Shown here: positions 1-9,793 of the stretch, piece after piece
Numbering within the stretch: position 1 is the stretch's first letter
Layout of the letters: every line of letters starts with the position of its first letter
Source of the DNA: JAWPMV01 sp038527215
GTDB taxonomy: Bacteria > Bacteroidota > Bacteroidia > J057
Assembly (NCBI GenBank): GCA_038527215.1
Contig: JBCBGC010000015.1
Coordinates: forward strand, 19,148 to 83,147
Direction: 5' to 3'
Length of the DNA: 64,000 nucleotides
Program-made: the position numbers and the translations under genes
Notes under the pieces: generated by a model
Seen by the model: only the letters and a program-made list of their open reading frames with translations
Databases searched by the model: none
What the model was told of the DNA's origin: nothing

Positions 1-2861
1 TTGCCCCTACTGGTAACGTTGAGCAGATGCTTCAGGGACGTGTTCCTGGTGTAACTGTTGTTACCAACGGTCAGCCCGGTACCACTAGCCAGGTTCGTGT
101 ACGTGGATACGGTGCCTTGGGCGGCAACGCACCGCTTTATGTGGTTGATGGTGTTCCCGTGCAGAATATCGATTTCCTTAACCCAGATGACATTGAGACT
201 ACCACTGTATTGAAAGACGCAACGGCGGCTTCTATCTATGGTGCTCGTGCGGCTGGTGGGGTAATTGTATACACTACTCGCAAAGGTAAGAGAGGTGATC
301 GTCAGCTGACCGTTAACTATGACGGTATGATCGGTATCACTACTCCTGGACAAGGACCAGAAATGCTGACTCCTCAGGAGCAAGCTGAATGGACCTGGAA
401 AGCGATTGAAAATGCTGCTATCCAGAATGGTGAGACCCCTACTTACAACCACCCTCAGTACGGAACTGGTTCTACCCCTGTATTGCCTGACTACCTGCTG
501 GTAGGCGGTCAGTCCGGTGTTGTAGGTTCTGTAAACCTTGACGCTGAAGCTGCAAATTATAATGTTGATCCTGAAGCTGGTTCTATCTACCAGGTTGTCC
601 GGACCAACAAAGAAGGTACCGACTGGTATGATGCGATTACCCGCAACGCTCTGGTCAACCGTCACAACTTTGGTTTCTCCGGAGGCGGTGAAAACAACCG
701 CTACTATGTTGGACTCGGTATCCAGGAGCAAGAAGGAATCATTCTGCACCAGAGACTTTCTCGTTACTCTTTCCGTGCCAACTCTGAATTCGACATTACC
801 GACTGGTTGAGAATTGGTGAAAACCTGCAGTTCACCTACCGTTCTGCCCGCGTACTGCTGGGTGATGGTGGAGGTGCTGGTTCTTCAGATGATGAAAACG
901 TCATTCTTGACGCCTCTCGTATGTCTCCTGCCATTCCTGTTTATGATGAGTTTGGTGGATATGCTGGTACCGCTGCTCCTGGTTTTAACAACCCACGTAA
1001 CCCGGTAGCTACCCTGGACGGTCAGATGAACAACCGCGCTTTCCAGACCGCTGCTTTCGGTAACATTTATGCTGAATTAGAGCCTATCGAAGATCTGGTT
1101 GTAAGAACCAGCTTTGGTGGAAACTTTGGTGCCGCTACCAACTGGGGATATGTTCGTCGTCAGTATGAAAACTCTGAGAACAACTCCAGCTTTGGATTCA
1201 ACCAGGCTTCCAGCTACGGAACTTCCTGGGTATGGACCAACACCATTAACTATAAGAAGTCCTTTGGCGTAAGCAAAATCGACGTACTGGCAGGTCAGGA
1301 AGCCTTGAACATTGGCTCTGGTCGTGGTATGAGCGGTTCTGGTATCAACCCATTCTCTCAGAGTGTAGACTTCGTAGGACTTTCTAACGTAAGTGGACAG
1401 GTTCTGAATGGTGGGCACTCCAACGGAATCAACTTCTCTTCTTACTTCGGTCGTTTGAACTACGAGCTGATGGATAAGTACATCATTTCTGCCGTGGTTC
1501 GTCGCGATGGTTCTTCTCGCTTTGGTGCTGAAAACCGTTACGGTACTTTCCCAGCCTTCTCCGCGGCATGGCGTATTTCTTCTGAGTCTTTCATGGAAGG
1601 TGTTGACATCCTGGATGACCTGAAACTACGTGGTGGATATGGGATCATGGGTAACTCTAACAACGTTGACCCGAACAACCAGTTCTCTCTGTACGGAACC
1701 AGCCTCGGAGCTTCCAGCTACGATATTACTGGCTCTAACTCTAGTGCTGCTCAGGGATTCTACCGGACGCGTATCGGTAACCCACTGGCTCGCTGGGAAA
1801 AAGCGATCACTTCTAACGTAGGGATTGACGCCTTGTTCTTCAATGGCCGTCTGGACGTAGGGGTTGAACTTTGGCGGAAAAATACTGAAGACCTGCTCTT
1901 CAGACTGCCTGTAACTGTACAGTCCGGTGACTTTGCCAGCGCTCCTTCTGTGAACGTAGGTAAAATGCTCAACGAAGGGATTGACTTCCAGATCATCACC
2001 AAAGGTGGTCAGAATAAATTCAACTATGAGATTACCTTGAATGGTGGTTTCCTGAGAAACGAAATCGTAGAACTGGCTCCTGGTATCGACAACCTGCCTA
2101 ACCGTTCTTCTGCTTACCGTGGTGTAACCCCAGTACTGAACCAGGTTGGACAGCCGCTGTCTGCTTTCTATGGCTTCCAGGTTGAAGGTCTCTTCGCAGA
2201 TGCTGCTGATGTAGCTAACTCTCCTACTCAGGAAGGTGCTGCCCCTGGCCGTTTCAAATTTGCTGACCTTAACGGATTCGATGATGAAGGTAACCTGACC
2301 GGACAGCCTGATGGTAAAATTGACCTCGCTGACCGTACGTACCTGGGAGATCCTGTACCTGATTTCACCGGTGGTTTGACCGTGAAACTGTCTTACAGCA
2401 ACTTTGAGGTATCTGTATACTCTTTCGCTTCTATCGGAAACGAACTGTACAATATCTCTCGTCTGTTTACTGATTTCTATCCACTCTTCCCAGGTGCTGC
2501 CATTAGCAACCGGGTGAAGGATACCTGGACTTTTGAAAATCCAACAGGTGAGATTCCGATCTTTGAGAATGTTTCTAACTTCTCTACCAACACGCAGTCT
2601 AACTCCTTCTATGTAGAAGACGGTTCTTATTTCCGGGTACAAAACCTGACCCTGGCTTATAACCTTCCTTCTGCTTCCTTGTTGAAGTTAAATATGTCTA
2701 AGCTGCGGATCTTTGTTAGCACCAACAACCTGCTGACAGTTTCTAACTACAGCGGACTTGATCCAGGCGTAGGTGGTGCTGCCGACACTAACTTTGGCGT
2801 TGACCTTGGTAACTATCCAATTACGCGTAGCTGGACTGCTGGTGTAAACATTGGATTCTAA
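1..2861 (+). CDS. SusC/RagA-family TonB-dependent outer-membrane receptor (5' end outside window)
   Basis: The reading frame is open from the left edge (codons start at base 3), so the signal peptide, carboxypeptidase-like repeat and TonB box lie outside the window. What is visible begins inside the plug domain (motifs GRVPGV, VRGYG, YVVDGVP, VLKDATAASIYGARAAGG), the signature of SusC-type TonB-linked receptors. A long Tyr/Asn/Gly-rich beta-barrel follows, ending in an aromatic residue (NIGF). SusC barrels pair with a SusD lipoprotein lid to import oligomers across the outer membrane using TonB/ExbBD energy. The next gene is the SusD partner, 65 bp downstream on the same strand. The substrate cannot be told from sequence, and I see no glycosidase in the locus. 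Confidence 0.95.
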   Translation, partial: APTGNVEQMLQGRVPGVTVVTNGQPGTTSQVRVRGYGALGGNAPLYVVDGVPVQNIDFLNPDDIETTTVLKDATAASIYGARAAGGVIVYTTRKGKRGDRQLTVNYDGMIGITTPGQGPEMLTPQEQAEWTWKAIENAAIQNGETPTYNHPQYGTGSTPVLPDYLLVGGQSGVVGSVNLDAEAANYNVDPEAGSIYQVVRTNKEGTDWYDAITRNALVNRHNFGFSGGGENNRYYVGLGIQEQEGIILHQRLSRYSFRANSEFDITDWLRIGENLQFTYRSARVLLGDGGGAGSSDDENVILDASRMSPAIPVYDEFGGYAGTAAPGFNNPRNPVATLDGQMNNRAFQTAAFGNIYAELEPIEDLVVRTSFGGNFGAATNWGYVRRQYENSENNSSFGFNQASSYGTSWVWTNTINYKKSFGVSKIDVLAGQEALNIGSGRGMSGSGINPFSQSVDFVGLSNVSGQVLNGGHSNGINFSSYFGRLNYELMDKYIISAVVRRDGSSRFGAENRYGTFPAFSAAWRISSESFMEGVDILDDLKLRGGYGIMGNSNNVDPNNQFSLYGTSLGASSYDITGSNSSAAQGFYRTRIGNPLARWEKAITSNVGIDALFFNGRLDVGVELWRKNTEDLLFRLPVTVQSGDFASAPSVNVGKMLNEGIDFQIITKGGQNKFNYEITLNGGFLRNEIVELAPGIDNLPNRSSAYRGVTPVLNQVGQPLSAFYGFQVEGLFADAADVANSPTQEGAAPGRFKFADLNGFDDEGNLTGQPDGKIDLADRTYLGDPVPDFTGGLTVKLSYSNFEVSVYSFASIGNELYNISRLFTDFYPLFPGAAISNRVKDTWTFENPTGEIPIFENVSNFSTNTQSNSFYVEDGSYFRVQNLTLAYNLPSASLLKLNMSKLRIFVSTNNLLTVSNYSGLDPGVGGAADTNFGVDLGNYPITRSWTAGVNIGF

Positions 2862-2891
2862 GTTGTTAGACTTATATAAATCAAAAAAAGG

Positions 2892-2909
2892 AACACAATT
2901 ATTTGTGTT
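2892..2909 (+). other. small hairpin between the susC-like and susD-like genes
   Basis: AACACAA pairs with TTGTGTT around a 4-nt loop in the 65-bp gap. A run of A rather than T follows, so it does not look like a terminator. It could act in mRNA processing or stability between the two cistrons. The stem is only 7 bp and AT-rich, so chance is possible. Confidence 0.3.
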
Positions 2910-2926
2910 AAAAAAATAAAATCAAA

Positions 2927-4648
2927 ATGAAGAAACTAAAGGTTTTAGTCATGCTGATGGCGATCTTTGCCACGACCATCACAGCATGTAGAGACTCTTT
3001 CCTCGACGTAGCCCCAACCGGCTCACTAGGTAACGCAGAGCTTTCCTCTCTTGCGGGATTGGAAGGTACCCTGATCGCTGCCTACAGTATGTTGCTGGGA
3101 AGAGGTGGCTTCTACGCCGACGCCTCCAACTGGTTTTGGGGGAGCGTTAGAGGGGGAGATGCCAACAAAGGCACCAACGCGGGTGACCAGTCCCAGATGA
3201 ACGAGGTACAGGCTTATTCTCCTCAGACTAATAACGCGTCTGTTTTTCAAAAATACCGTCGCCTCTATGAAGGAGTAGCTCGTGCCAACGCGGTTTTAGG
3301 CCTGCTGGCGGTTTCCGGAGATGATGTTTCTGCTGCGGACAAAACGCGTATCGAAGCGGAAGCCAAATTCCTCCGTGGACACTACTACTTCGGTCTGAAG
3401 AAGAACTTCGACAATACCCCATATGTAGATGAGAAATGGGATGAGGTTACGCCTGTACCTAACAACCAGGATCTCTGGCCTTTCATCCAGGCTGACTTCC
3501 AGTTCGCTTACGACAACCTGCCTGAAACGCAGGGAGATGCCGGACGTGCCAACAAATGGGCCGCTGGTGCTTACTTGGCGAAGACCCACCTTTTCCAAGG
3601 AAATTGGGGCGAAGCTAAAGGATTGTTCGACGTGATCATGACCAATGGTGTTACCGCTAATGGTCAGCCTTATGGCCTGCTGGCAGACTACAAAGACGCC
3701 TTCCGTGCGCCAACCGATAACAGTGCTGAATCTGTATTCGCTAGCCAGGCGGCTGCCGGTACAGGAACGATCAACAACGCCAACCCTGCGATGGTTCTGA
3801 ACTTCCCTCACGGGTCTACCGGACCAGAAAGACCAGGTGGTTGCTGTGGATTCTTCCAGCCAAGTTTCGAACTGGTTAACTCCTTCAGAACTGGTGCTGA
3901 TGGACTGCCTTTATTGGATGGTTCTTACAACGATGCTGCCAACGCTATGGCAAATGACATGGGACTGCAGAGTGGTGATCCTTTCACGCCTGATGCTGGT
4001 AACATTGACCCACGCCTTGACCACTCTGTTGGTCGTCGTGGCATTCCTTACCTCGACTGGGGACCACACCCAGGATTTGACTGGGTACGTGATCAAGCTT
4101 ACGGAGGTCCTTATTCTCCTAAGAAGTTCATTTACTACAAATCTGGTGTCGGAACTGAAAATGACGGAAGCTCCTGGACTCCAGGTTACACCGCCGTTAA
4201 CTATAACATCATCCGTTACGCTGATGTATTGCTGATGGCTGCTGAAGCTGAGATTGAGTTAGGTAACAATGATGCTGCTCTGGCGCTGATCAACCAGGTA
4301 CGTGCCCGTGCTGCAGGTTCTCCTGTATTGGACGAGAACGGTAACAATGCTGCTACCTATGTAGTAAATGAGTATACCGCTTTCGCAGACAAAGCTGAAG
4401 CTACCGCGGCCCTGCGTATGGAAAGAAAGCTGGAGCTGTCTGGTGAAGGACACCGTTTCTATGACCTGGTTCGCTGGGGCATCGCCGAAGCCACCCTTGA
4501 CGCATACCTCGCTTACGAAAACGCTAGATTGTCTTCTCCATTCGCGGGTGCAGATTTCGCTTCCAACCAGGATGAGTTCCTGCCTATCCCACAGGATGAA
4601 ATCGATCTTCAGGGAGCAGATGTGATCTCTCAGAACCCTGGATACTAG
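2927..4648 (+). CDS. SusD/RagB-family nutrient-binding outer-membrane lipoprotein
   Basis: This 573-aa protein starts with a lipoprotein signal peptide, with the lipobox cysteine at residue 21 (TITAC). The N-terminal helical TPR-like region and the C-terminal part (RMERKLELSGEGHRFYDLVRW, then LPIPQDEI near the end) are typical of RagB/SusD. It should sit on the cell surface as the lid of the adjacent SusC barrel and bind the ligand. The length is normal for the family. It is co-directional with the SusC gene and followed by a strong hairpin terminator, so the two form a transcription unit. Confidence 0.95.
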   Translation: MKKLKVLVMLMAIFATTITACRDSFLDVAPTGSLGNAELSSLAGLEGTLIAAYSMLLGRGGFYADASNWFWGSVRGGDANKGTNAGDQSQMNEVQAYSPQTNNASVFQKYRRLYEGVARANAVLGLLAVSGDDVSAADKTRIEAEAKFLRGHYYFGLKKNFDNTPYVDEKWDEVTPVPNNQDLWPFIQADFQFAYDNLPETQGDAGRANKWAAGAYLAKTHLFQGNWGEAKGLFDVIMTNGVTANGQPYGLLADYKDAFRAPTDNSAESVFASQAAAGTGTINNANPAMVLNFPHGSTGPERPGGCCGFFQPSFELVNSFRTGADGLPLLDGSYNDAANAMANDMGLQSGDPFTPDAGNIDPRLDHSVGRRGIPYLDWGPHPGFDWVRDQAYGGPYSPKKFIYYKSGVGTENDGSSWTPGYTAVNYNIIRYADVLLMAAEAEIELGNNDAALALINQVRARAAGSPVLDENGNNAATYVVNEYTAFADKAEATAALRMERKLELSGEGHRFYDLVRWGIAEATLDAYLAYENARLSSPFAGADFASNQDEFLPIPQDEIDLQGADVISQNPGY

Positions 4649-4672
4649 TCGTTTCCTTAAATAGTTATCTTA

Positions 4673-4709
4673 TTAGAGGCAAGAAATTTATTTCTTGCCT
4701 CTAACTTTT
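4673..4709 (+). terminator. rho-independent terminator after the SusCD pair
   Basis: A near-perfect inverted repeat (TTAGAGGCAAGAAA pairing with TTTCTTGCCTCTAA, 4673-4704) is followed by CTTTTC. It lies 25 bp after the SusD stop. It argues that the next gene starts at the downstream ATG (4771) rather than at the TTG at 4711. Confidence 0.8.
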
Positions 4710-4770
4710 CTTGCCAGAACCCTTCTGGATACCGATTTTTGTACTACTACTCGTTACTCATTTACCCTGT

Positions 4771-7700
4771 ATGATGCGGTCGATCTCATCTTATCTGCTT
4801 GGCTTGTGCTTGTTGGCTGGGGTATTTGCCTGTCAAAAAAGCGCTCCTGAAGAAACCAGCCTTTTGCCCATATTTTCCTCTGTTTCTCCTGATGAAAGTG
4901 GGCTGAGCTATACCAACCAACTTAAAGAAGATTCTGTGGTAAACTATTTTACCTATCCATATATCTACATGGGTGGGGGAATAGCAGTAGGAGATTTTAA
5001 CCGGGATAGCCTTCCGGATCTCTTCTTTACCGGTAACATGGTTGACAATGGCTTATTCCTGAACCAGGGAGGCCTTTCATTTCAGGATGTGACTGCAGAA
5101 GCCGGGATCGGGGGAGATGACAGATGGGTAACCGGGGTTACCACCGCCGATGTAAATGCGGATGGTTGGATGGATATCTACGTAAGCGTTTCTGGGAAAT
5201 GGACGACCACGAGCAATCAGTTGTATATCAACCAAGGTGCTAACCAAGCTGGCATTCCGATCTTCAAGGAAGAGGCCGTGGCCAGAGGCGTAGCTGATGA
5301 GGGGCATAGCACCCAGGGCGTATTTTTTGATTATGATAAAGATGGAGACCTTGACCTGTTCGTAGCCAATTATCCGCCCACGGGCTTCAAAACCCCCAAC
5401 TATTCCTATCGCTTTTTCCTCAACGAAAGAGCACCAGAGAAATCTGACCGTTTATACCAGAATGATGGACAGGGAAATTTTACGGACGTATCTGCTGAGG
5501 CGGGCGTACAAAATTTTGGCTTGACCCTCAGTGCGACCGTAGGGGATTATAACCAGGATGGCTGGGAAGACCTCTACCTCTCCAACGATTTCGCTTCCCC
5601 GGATTTGTTTTACCTCAACCGGGGCAATGGAACCTTTGAAGAAGTGAGCATACAAGCCATGCCCCATACCGCCTTTTTTGGCATGGGAGCAGATGCCGCC
5701 GATATCAACAATGATGGTCGGTTGGATCTCCTTCAGGTCGATATGACGCCAGAGGATAACCGACGCAACAAAGCCAATATGGCCAGTATGGACGTATCGG
5801 GCTTTTGGGAAATGGTCAATTTAGGCCTGCACCATCAGTATATGCAGAATGTGGTTCAGCTGAATCAAGGTACCAACGAAGCGGGCATTCCCTTGTTCAG
5901 CGATATCTCTCGCCTGACGGGCATGTCTTCTACCGACTGGAGTTGGGCCCCTCTGGTGGCCGATTTTGACAACGATGGCTGGAAGGATGTATTTATCTCC
6001 AATGGGACCCGCCGCGACATCAACAACAAAGACTATTTCAATAAAATAGAAAAAGCCACCTATCAGGAAAAGCAGCAGCAGGACTACCTGGAGCTTACCT
6101 TGAATATGCCCTCAGAAAAAGTTCCTAATTATGCTTTCCGTAACCAGGGCAGTGGCCTCAGTTTTGAAGATGTGGGTGCCCGCTGGGGCTTGAATGAGGA
6201 AGGTTTTTCCAATGGAGCGGTTTATGTAGACCTGGATCAGGATGGTGACCTGGAATTGGTGGTCAATAATATCGACCAGCCTGTTTCCCTGTACAAAAAT
6301 ACCAGCCGGGAACAAGGGACCGGTAATTACCTGCAACTGGATCTGCAAGGCCCGGAAAAAAATCCTTTTGGTATTGGGGCGGAAATCACCGTGAAAACCG
6401 AGGCAGGGGAGCAATTCCAGCACCTGAGCCTTACCCGTGGTTTTCAATCTTCGGTAGGGGCCAGCCTGCATTTTGGCCTGGGACAGCAGGATAGAATAAC
6501 AGAGCTGAGGATTAGCTGGCCAGATGGTCGGGAGCAACAGCTGACCAATCTTACGGTGAACCAGCGACTGAAACTGAATTGGCAGGACGCAAAAGAAGCA
6601 GCAGCGCCCGCGCCTGCCGCACCGGTCTTTTTCACCCGTATGGAAGAGCAGCGCGGACTCGATTTTGTCCATAAAGAAAATGCCTATGACGACTTCGCAG
6701 TAGAGGTGCTGTTGCCACATTCTTACTCCAGAAATGGTCCCATGTTGGCGCGTGGGGATGTGAATGGGGATGGTTGGGAAGATATCTTTGTGGGAGGAGC
6801 GATCCGCCAGGCAGGTGCCTTATACCTACAGGATGGACAAGGAAGTTTCACCCTGACTGGAGACCAGCCCTGGGAGGACGACGCCATTTCTGAGGACATG
6901 GGCGCCGTTTTTTTTGATGCGGACCAGGACCAGGACCTCGATTTATACATCGTCAGCGGAGGCAACGAATTACCTGTAAATTCTCCCTTCCTGCAGGACC
7001 GGCTTTACCTCAATGATGGCAAAGGGCAGTTTTCTAAAGCCGAGGCTTCGTTGCCGCTCTTGACGGCCAGCGGCTCTCGGGTGCGGGCCGGGGATTTTGA
7101 TGGAGACGGTGATCAGGATTTGTTTGTAGGCGGACGCATCGTCGGAAAATCCTATCCTTTACCTGCCCAAAGTTATCTGTTGCGCAACGACGGCCTGAAA
7201 GATGGCGCCCCGCAATTCTCAGACGTTACCGAATCCCTTGCCCCTCAGTTGAGCAGTGCAGGACTGGTTACCGATGCGGCTTGGGTAGACTTAGATCAGG
7301 ACAAAAAACTCGATTTGGTGGTAGTAGGGGAGTGGATGCCCATTACCTACCTCCGCAATACAGGCGATTCCTTTACGGATGAAACGGAAGCCTGGGGACT
7401 GGCTGGCAGCACGGGCTGGTGGTACAGTATCCTTGCCGAGGATATGGATAAGGATGGCGATATAGACCTGGTCGGCGGCAACCTCGGATTGAATTATAAA
7501 TATCAGGCTAGTCCGGAAGAGACCTTCGATGTGTACGCCTATGATTATGACAAAAACGGTAACCTGGATATCGTATTGGGATACTACCATGAGGGCGTAC
7601 AATACCCCGTCAGAGGACGGCAATGCTCATCTGAAGAGATTCCAACCATCAAATACAAGTACAAAGATTACAACTCCTTTGCAGAGGCGACCCTGGCCGA

Positions 7701-8151
7701 AATTTATACCTCCAAAGATCTGGAGGCTTCCCTTCACTATCAGGCGGAAACGTTTGGCAGTACCTACTTCGAGAATAAGCAGGGACAAATGATCTCCCGA
7801 TTATTGCCCTCTGAGGCCCAGCTTTCCAGTATCAACGGCATGGTGGCCAAAGATGTGAATGGAGACGGCCATCTCGATTTGATTACCGCTGGGAATATGT
7901 ATGGCTCAGAAGTTGAGACGCCCCGAAATGATGCCAGCTATGGTGCTTATCTGGCTGGCAACGGCAAAGGGGAATTTCGGGCCCTATCCTTCCCCGAGAG
8001 TGGCTTACTCCTCCAGGGAGACATCAAAGATCTCCTCCTGATGGATACGCCTCAGGGAGGCCTGCTGATTGCCACCCAGAATAATGGCCCACTGATCACC
8101 TATCTGGTCAAAACTCCGGAAAATGCCGTAGCTTTAGGAAAGCCAGAGTAA
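4771..8151 (+). CDS. FG-GAP/VCBS-repeat lipoprotein with ASPIC/UnbV domain
   Basis: This is a predicted surface lipoprotein of 1126 aa. I choose the ATG at 4771 because it gives a clean lipoprotein signal peptide (lipobox VFAC) and lies beyond the terminator; the frame stays open upstream to a TTG at 4711. The protein carries many FG-GAP/VCBS calcium-loop repeats of the form D-x-(N/D)-x-D-G-x-x-D-(L/I), such as DVNADGWMDIYVS and DYDKDGDLDLFVANY. One ASPIC/UnbV-like segment lies at about residues 530-600 (FGLG, WPDGREQQ). The fold should be a seven-bladed integrin-type propeller array. Proteins of this type often sit beside SusCD pairs in Bacteroidota, so it may serve the same uptake locus, but its substrate is unknown. 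Confidence 0.9.
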   Translation: MMRSISSYLLGLCLLAGVFACQKSAPEETSLLPIFSSVSPDESGLSYTNQLKEDSVVNYFTYPYIYMGGGIAVGDFNRDSLPDLFFTGNMVDNGLFLNQGGLSFQDVTAEAGIGGDDRWVTGVTTADVNADGWMDIYVSVSGKWTTTSNQLYINQGANQAGIPIFKEEAVARGVADEGHSTQGVFFDYDKDGDLDLFVANYPPTGFKTPNYSYRFFLNERAPEKSDRLYQNDGQGNFTDVSAEAGVQNFGLTLSATVGDYNQDGWEDLYLSNDFASPDLFYLNRGNGTFEEVSIQAMPHTAFFGMGADAADINNDGRLDLLQVDMTPEDNRRNKANMASMDVSGFWEMVNLGLHHQYMQNVVQLNQGTNEAGIPLFSDISRLTGMSSTDWSWAPLVADFDNDGWKDVFISNGTRRDINNKDYFNKIEKATYQEKQQQDYLELTLNMPSEKVPNYAFRNQGSGLSFEDVGARWGLNEEGFSNGAVYVDLDQDGDLELVVNNIDQPVSLYKNTSREQGTGNYLQLDLQGPEKNPFGIGAEITVKTEAGEQFQHLSLTRGFQSSVGASLHFGLGQQDRITELRISWPDGREQQLTNLTVNQRLKLNWQDAKEAAAPAPAAPVFFTRMEEQRGLDFVHKENAYDDFAVEVLLPHSYSRNGPMLARGDVNGDGWEDIFVGGAIRQAGALYLQDGQGSFTLTGDQPWEDDAISEDMGAVFFDADQDQDLDLYIVSGGNELPVNSPFLQDRLYLNDGKGQFSKAEASLPLLTASGSRVRAGDFDGDGDQDLFVGGRIVGKSYPLPAQSYLLRNDGLKDGAPQFSDVTESLAPQLSSAGLVTDAAWVDLDQDKKLDLVVVGEWMPITYLRNTGDSFTDETEAWGLAGSTGWWYSILAEDMDKDGDIDLVGGNLGLNYKYQASPEETFDVYAYDYDKNGNLDIVLGYYHEGVQYPVRGRQCSSEEIPTIKYKYKDYNSFAEATLAEIYTSKDLEASLHYQAETFGSTYFENKQGQMISRLLPSEAQLSSINGMVAKDVNGDGHLDLITAGNMYGSEVETPRNDASYGAYLAGNGKGEFRALSFPESGLLLQGDIKDLLLMDTPQGGLLIATQNNGPLITYLVKTPENAVALGKPE

Positions 8152-8166
8152 GGGCTTACCAGTGAT

Positions 8167-9159
8167 ATGAAAATTGCGGACTTCAAACCTTTTATAGGGC
8201 TGCATTGCGAAACCACCGCAACGGGTTCCCTGTTGCAGCACCTGGGATTTTCCTATTCGGAACCGATGCTCTTTGGCCTGGGGCAGGGCCTCAGTTATAT
8301 CTTTTGGAAGATGAAAGCCATGGACTACCCTTTTATTGGAGGGAGGGTGAAGCCGGATGAACTGACCGAAAATCTTTGCCGGCATCTGGGATTTGAACTA
8401 GCAGTAAAAGAAACAACTTCCGCCAAAAAAGCCTGGAAAAATCTTGCCGATCCTTTGGCAGAAGGGCAGCCAGTAGGCTTGAAGCTCGACTGCTATCATT
8501 TGGATTATTTTACTAACAAAATCCATTTTGCCGGGCACTATGTGGCCTGCTATGGCTATGACGCGGAGCAAGCCTTTCTGGTCGATACCCGTCCTCAAGG
8601 CAGTGAATCAGTAACCAGCCTGGAAAGCCTGGCCTTGGCCCGCAGGGAAAAGGGCCCCATGTCTTCCCGAAATCTTTCCTACACCATCACTGCGCCCAGC
8701 CCTCCTACGCCTCTGAAAAAGGCTTTGCCAGCGGCCATCAAGGCCAATGCGGAAGCCTATTTGTCCCCACCTATCACCAATATCGCCTACAAAGGTATTC
8801 TCAAGACCAGCAAACAACTCCTGCCCTGGTTCCGTCAATCTGAAGATGTAACCCGGGATTTTACCATGACCGCCACCATCATGGAGCGAGCCGGTTCTGG
8901 GGGCTCCATTTTTCGAAATCTGTACCGTGATTTCCTGGCTGAAACCTACGCCTTGTTGGGGGGCAAGGGCTTGAAGGAAGCGCATGCCTTGTTTCAGCAG
9001 GCTGCTCAGGCCTGGAAGGACGTAGCCGAGTTGTTTGATCAGGCTGGGAAAGAAGCAGACGAGACCCCGCTTTATGAAGCCGCTCGCCTGTTAGTCAATA
9101 TTTCCGATACCGAAAAAATGGCCATGGAAAAGCTGCTTCGCTGGGCGGAAACTACCTAA
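8167..9159 (+). CDS. BtrH N-terminal domain / DUF4872-type protein
   Basis: This 330-aa cytosolic protein resembles the BtrH_N plus DUF4872 family. Residues 1-130 have the papain-like layout: Cys14 in GLHCETTATGSLL and His124 in FAGHYVACYGYD. BtrH transfers an acyl side chain in butirosin biosynthesis, but most family members have no known substrate. The C-terminal half is helical. It starts only 15 bp after the FG-GAP gene and is probably co-transcribed with it. No antibiotic-biosynthesis gene is nearby, so an acyltransferase or amide-forming role is inference. Confidence 0.75.
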   Translation: MKIADFKPFIGLHCETTATGSLLQHLGFSYSEPMLFGLGQGLSYIFWKMKAMDYPFIGGRVKPDELTENLCRHLGFELAVKETTSAKKAWKNLADPLAEGQPVGLKLDCYHLDYFTNKIHFAGHYVACYGYDAEQAFLVDTRPQGSESVTSLESLALARREKGPMSSRNLSYTITAPSPPTPLKKALPAAIKANAEAYLSPPITNIAYKGILKTSKQLLPWFRQSEDVTRDFTMTATIMERAGSGGSIFRNLYRDFLAETYALLGGKGLKEAHALFQQAAQAWKDVAELFDQAGKEADETPLYEAARLLVNISDTEKMAMEKLLRWAETT

Positions 9160-9205
9160 GTCGCGGATTTTTCTGTATCATATAGCCTCACTCAATCCTG
9201 CTTCT

Positions 9206-9793
9206 ATGCGTCTATTCCTTCTTGCGAGCCTTGCCCTTATGTTGTCCGTGCATCCAGCCTGTAAAAGCGGGCAGAAGCAGGCAGAACCAGCGGACCGGGT
9301 TTACAATGATTCCAGCTTGATTGGCGACCCGGTTTTCCAGGCTGAACAAGCGGAAGGCCCAGCGCTGGGCTCCTTCATATTCGGTAGTTTTTGTGGCATG
9401 TGTCAGAAAAATTGCGCCCCGATGTTTAGGCTCGAACCAGGGGAAACGGGCATGTCTATGGATTGGGATCAGTCGGATAGTTATCGCACTTATCCGCGGA
9501 AACTGGTCTTCGAAACCAAGGTGGAGGACCCTGCCCGGAAAGCCCAGGCAGCTCAACTCATGAAGGCCTTACCAACTGCCCTCCTGGAAGCCTCGGAATC
9601 AGAAAAAACCTATGGCTGTCCGGATTGTGCGGATGGATGTGGGGTGTACCTGGAGTTCCAAATGAAGGGGGAAGAAGGGGTGAAAAAATACTGGATAGAT
9701 CCCTGGGACCGGGGTTCCGTCCCTAAGGAGATTGTGGCCTACGCCCGGACGGTCATGGAAGTAGTGGGTAAGTTATCCAAAAGTGATGAGTAG
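9206..9793 (+). CDS. small Cys-rich lipoprotein of unknown function
   Basis: I do not recognise this 195-aa protein. It has a short lipoprotein signal peptide (lipobox VHPAC, Cys19). After it come two cysteine clusters, CGMCQKNC near residue 67 and CPDCADGC near residue 140, which could bind a metal or form disulfides. The 3' end overlaps the next lipoprotein gene by 8 bp (shared ATGAGTAG), so the two are translationally coupled. Confidence 0.75.
   Translation: MRLFLLASLALMLSVHPACKSGQKQAEPADRVYNDSSLIGDPVFQAEQAEGPALGSFIFGSFCGMCQKNCAPMFRLEPGETGMSMDWDQSDSYRTYPRKLVFETKVEDPARKAQAAQLMKALPTALLEASESEKTYGCPDCADGCGVYLEFQMKGEEGVKKYWIDPWDRGSVPKEIVAYARTVMEVVGKLSKSDE

Noticed and set aside
1626..2642. 338-codon open frame on the minus strand
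   Set aside because: It lies wholly inside the SusC-like gene in the opposite direction, its product has no recognisable domain, and it follows from the codon bias of the real gene.
6112..6720. 202-codon minus-strand open frame
   Set aside because: It is antisense to the FG-GAP gene, whose repeats run through the region without a break.
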